In this document: positions 7,608 to 9,671 of the stretch, piece by piece
Layout: each line of letters begins with the position of its first letter
Numbering within the stretch: position 1 is the stretch's first letter
NCBI GenBank assembly: GCA_955652625.1
Contig: CATPBM010000287.1
Coordinates: forward strand, 1 to 9,671
Direction of reading: 5' to 3'
DNA length: 9,671 nucleotides
From: an uncultured Steroidobacteraceae bacterium
GTDB taxonomy: Bacteria > Pseudomonadota > Gammaproteobacteria > Steroidobacterales > Steroidobacteraceae
Notes under the pieces: generated by a model
Databases searched by the model: none
Told to the model about the DNA's origin: nothing
Seen by the model: only the letters and a program-made list of their open reading frames with translations
Position numbers and translations under genes: made by a program

Positions 7608-7623
7608 TCTTCGCTCCCCTGCG

Positions 7624-9671
7624 GTGCGCGCATCTACACTCTTCGCATTGGTCCTCGTGGCATTGCCCTGCCACGGCGAGGCGCTGCGCATTCACGGCGC
7701 CCAAGGGATCGAAGCCACCCTCGATGCACCCTCGGGTCGCTATGAGATACACAGCGCAGAGCTGAATCTTGCGTTCGCGGGCACGCTGGGCACTGCGGCG
7801 CTGGCGGCGCGCACGCAGCACGGTGCGGACGCTTTGGGGGACTACGAGGAGCTGCAGTTTCGCTGGCGGCAGCCGGCGGCATTCACCGGCAGTATCCGCA
7901 CCTACGCCAACCGGCCGATCGCGCTGTTCGCCATCACCTCCGAGGATGCGCTCCCCGACGGCTCGGTCATTTCCTTCCCCACTTTCCGCGAATTCCCGCG
8001 CACTCTGCACGCCTTCAGATACCAGAACCTCGCGTTTGCTCCGCCCACATTTGCACTCGAGGAGAACGGCACGCCGTGGCTGCTTTTCGATGAGCAGAGG
8101 CACGCGGTCGTGCTCTCTGCCGCGACCAACTTCATGATCGCCAGCATGCGCGGGGACGGAAAAACCGCGCTTGCGAGCGCCCTGAATGCGGGCGTCTGGG
8201 GCCTGCCCGCCGGCTTCAGGCACCAGACGCTGATGGCCTTCGGCGCCGGGGTGAACACGACCTGGGACACCTGGGGCGCAGCCCTCATCCAACTGGACGG
8301 CGCACACCGGCCTGCCAACGACGCGGACGCCGGCCTGCGCTACCTCGGCTACTGGACCGATAACGGCGCCGCCTACTATTACGACTACGATCGCAAGTCA
8401 GGCTACGCCGGGACGCTGGCGGCACTCACCAGGCGCTACCGCGACGAGGCCATCCCCATCCGCTATCTGCAGCTTGATAGCTGGTGGTACTACAAGACGC
8501 TGACCGATCCGGACGGCAGTGCAGGCAAGCCCAAGAATCCCAACCTGCCGCTCGAGGAATGGAATCGCTACGGCGGGCTCCTCAGGTATGAGGCACACCC
8601 GGGGTTGTTTCCCGAGGGGTTACCGTCATTTCAGGCGCGCATCGGCCTGCCCCTCATCCTGCACAATCGCTGGATCGATCCTGCGAGCGCCTATCACCAG
8701 AAGTACCGCATAGCGGGCGTCGCCGCGCTCGATCCGGATTGGTGGCGGGAGATCATGGGCTATGTGGCATCGGTCCGCGGCATCACCTATGAGCAGGACT
8801 GGCTGAATGTCATCTACGAGCAGTCGCCGGCGCTCGCCACGACCTTAGGCGCCGGTGATGCCTTCACTGACGGCATGGCGCGCGCGGCGCAGGAACGAGG
8901 CCTGACCTTGCAATACTCCATGTCCTTGCCGCGACACTTCCTGCAGGGCGCGCGTTACGAGAATCTCACGAGCACGCGTGTGACCCCAGACCGCTTCGGG
9001 TGGCGGCGCTGGGACGCGTTCCTGTACACGTCGCGCCTGGCGAGCGCGCTCGGCATCTGGCCGTGGAGCGATGTGTTCATGAGCGCGGAGGCGGACAACC
9101 TGCTGATGGCGACCCTGTCGGCCGGGATGGTCGGCATCGGCGATCCGATCGGCGCGGAAGACAAGAGGAACATCCAGCGCGCCGTACGAGCGGATGGCGT
9201 GATCGTGAAGCCGGATACGCCGCTCCTGCCCATCGATGCGATGTATGTGTCGGACGCGTGGCGCCCGGACAAACCCATGATTGCCGCCGCGCACACCGAT
9301 CACGGTGAGCTGCGCAGCGCCTACGTGTTCAGCTACCGGCGCAGCTGGGCACATCTGACGGGCGCCTTCACGCCGGCCGAGGTGGGGGTAGCGCGCGAGG
9401 CTTACGTATACGACGCGCACCGTCAGCGCGCGCGGCGCCTGGACGCATCCGAGGCATTCACTTTCCATCTCGCGCCCGGGGGTACGGCTTACTTCGTCGT
9501 CATTCCGGTGTCGCACTCGGGAATCGCGCTGTTTGGCGATGCAGACAAGCTCGTCCCCGACGGCAGGAAGCGCATCGCCTCGCTGAGCGACGAGCTGCAG
9601 CGGCTGACCGCCGTAGTGACGTTCGCCCCTGGGGAGAAAGCGATGCGACTGTTCGGGTATGCGAGGCATCA
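7624..9671 (+). CDS. Putative exported glycoside hydrolase-like protein, family not recognised (3' end outside window)
   Basis: Open for 682 codons to the window end with no stop. I place the start at the GTG at 7624, 16 bases after the propeller stop, because it begins a signal peptide (RASTLFALVLVALPCHGEA, cleavage near residue 20). There is no clear Shine-Dalgarno, so it may be translated by coupling; TTG 7648 or GTG 7657 are weaker options. Residues 21 to about 240 look like a beta-sandwich. From about 245 a TIM-barrel-like domain follows: YLGYWTDNGAAYYYDYD, IRYLQLDSWWYY (D285, W287, W288), LPLILHNRWID, ITYEQDWLN (E390, D392), LQYSMSLPRHFL, GIWPWSDVFM (D483) and a glycine-rich SAGMVGIGDPIG. 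Sandwich plus barrel with an LDSWW strand resembles clan GH-D (GH27/31/36); by analogy D392 could be the nucleophile and D483 the acid/base, which is inference. The part after about residue 550 looks like a C-terminal beta domain. Coding is secure, function moderately so, substrate unknown. Confidence 0.8.
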   Translation, partial: MRASTLFALVLVALPCHGEALRIHGAQGIEATLDAPSGRYEIHSAELNLAFAGTLGTAALAARTQHGADALGDYEELQFRWRQPAAFTGSIRTYANRPIALFAITSEDALPDGSVISFPTFREFPRTLHAFRYQNLAFAPPTFALEENGTPWLLFDEQRHAVVLSAATNFMIASMRGDGKTALASALNAGVWGLPAGFRHQTLMAFGAGVNTTWDTWGAALIQLDGAHRPANDADAGLRYLGYWTDNGAAYYYDYDRKSGYAGTLAALTRRYRDEAIPIRYLQLDSWWYYKTLTDPDGSAGKPKNPNLPLEEWNRYGGLLRYEAHPGLFPEGLPSFQARIGLPLILHNRWIDPASAYHQKYRIAGVAALDPDWWREIMGYVASVRGITYEQDWLNVIYEQSPALATTLGAGDAFTDGMARAAQERGLTLQYSMSLPRHFLQGARYENLTSTRVTPDRFGWRRWDAFLYTSRLASALGIWPWSDVFMSAEADNLLMATLSAGMVGIGDPIGAEDKRNIQRAVRADGVIVKPDTPLLPIDAMYVSDAWRPDKPMIAAAHTDHGELRSAYVFSYRRSWAHLTGAFTPAEVGVAREAYVYDAHRQRARRLDASEAFTFHLAPGGTAYFVVIPVSHSGIALFGDADKLVPDGRKRIASLSDELQRLTAVVTFAPGEKAMRLFGYARH

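Noticed and set aside
7438..8307. Reverse-strand reading frame of 289 codons
   Set aside because: It covers the end of the propeller gene and the start of the glycosidase-like gene in antisense, and the product has no recognisable domain.
8845..9669. Reverse-strand reading frame of 274 codons
   Set aside because: It is antisense to the forward glycosidase-like frame, which is open throughout and has a signal peptide and coherent motifs. The reverse translation shows no domain pattern and is the usual shadow in GC-rich DNA.

Overview
This window is GC-rich, densely coding bacterial chromosomal DNA with all six supported genes on the + strand. It looks like a high-GC Gram-negative, perhaps a gammaproteobacterium of the Xanthomonadales/Steroidobacter type. 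That placement is an inference from gene content (LytS/LytR-type pair, exported LolA-like and VPS10/BNR proteins) and codon use; there is no rRNA or other marker gene to confirm it. I see no tRNA, rRNA, CRISPR array, insertion sequence or phage gene.

Left part (1-1754): a two-component system. The 3' part of a LytS/AlgZ-type membrane sensor histidine kinase overlaps by 4 bases (ATGA) with a LytTR-type response regulator. A 176-base gap follows. It contains a GC-rich hairpin just after the regulator stop and a perfect 8-base inverted repeat that could be an operator.

Middle (1931-3484): a 517-residue protein with a long Pro/Ala/Ser-rich, probably disordered N-terminal half, a short conserved-looking helical segment, one transmembrane helix and a C-terminal beta-rich domain. 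The layout is like a transmembrane anti-sigma factor, but there is no zinc-finger HxxxCxxC motif and no sigma factor gene next to it in this window.

Right part (3587-9671): a tightly spaced run of three exported proteins that probably form one operon. They are a LolA-fold periplasmic protein (GTG start, clear Shine-Dalgarno), a 1084-residue VPS10/sortilin-like BNR beta-propeller protein with eleven recognisable Asp-boxes (16-base gap, strong Shine-Dalgarno), and a large protein that runs off the right end. This last gene has no obvious ATG start and no stop in the window, so it is easy to miss, yet its frame is open for more than 2 kb. Its N-terminal beta-rich region followed by TIM-barrel-like motifs (LDSWWY, YEQDWL, WPWSD) suggests a glycoside hydrolase related to the alpha-galactosidase-type clan (GH-D: GH27/31/36), but I cannot assign a known family. 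It is the best candidate here for something undescribed.

How they may work together is inference. The two-component system and the anti-sigma-like protein could be envelope signal receivers, and the downstream operon makes exported proteins that probably act on a glycan or another extracytoplasmic polymer. Nothing in the sequence proves the signalling genes control the operon.
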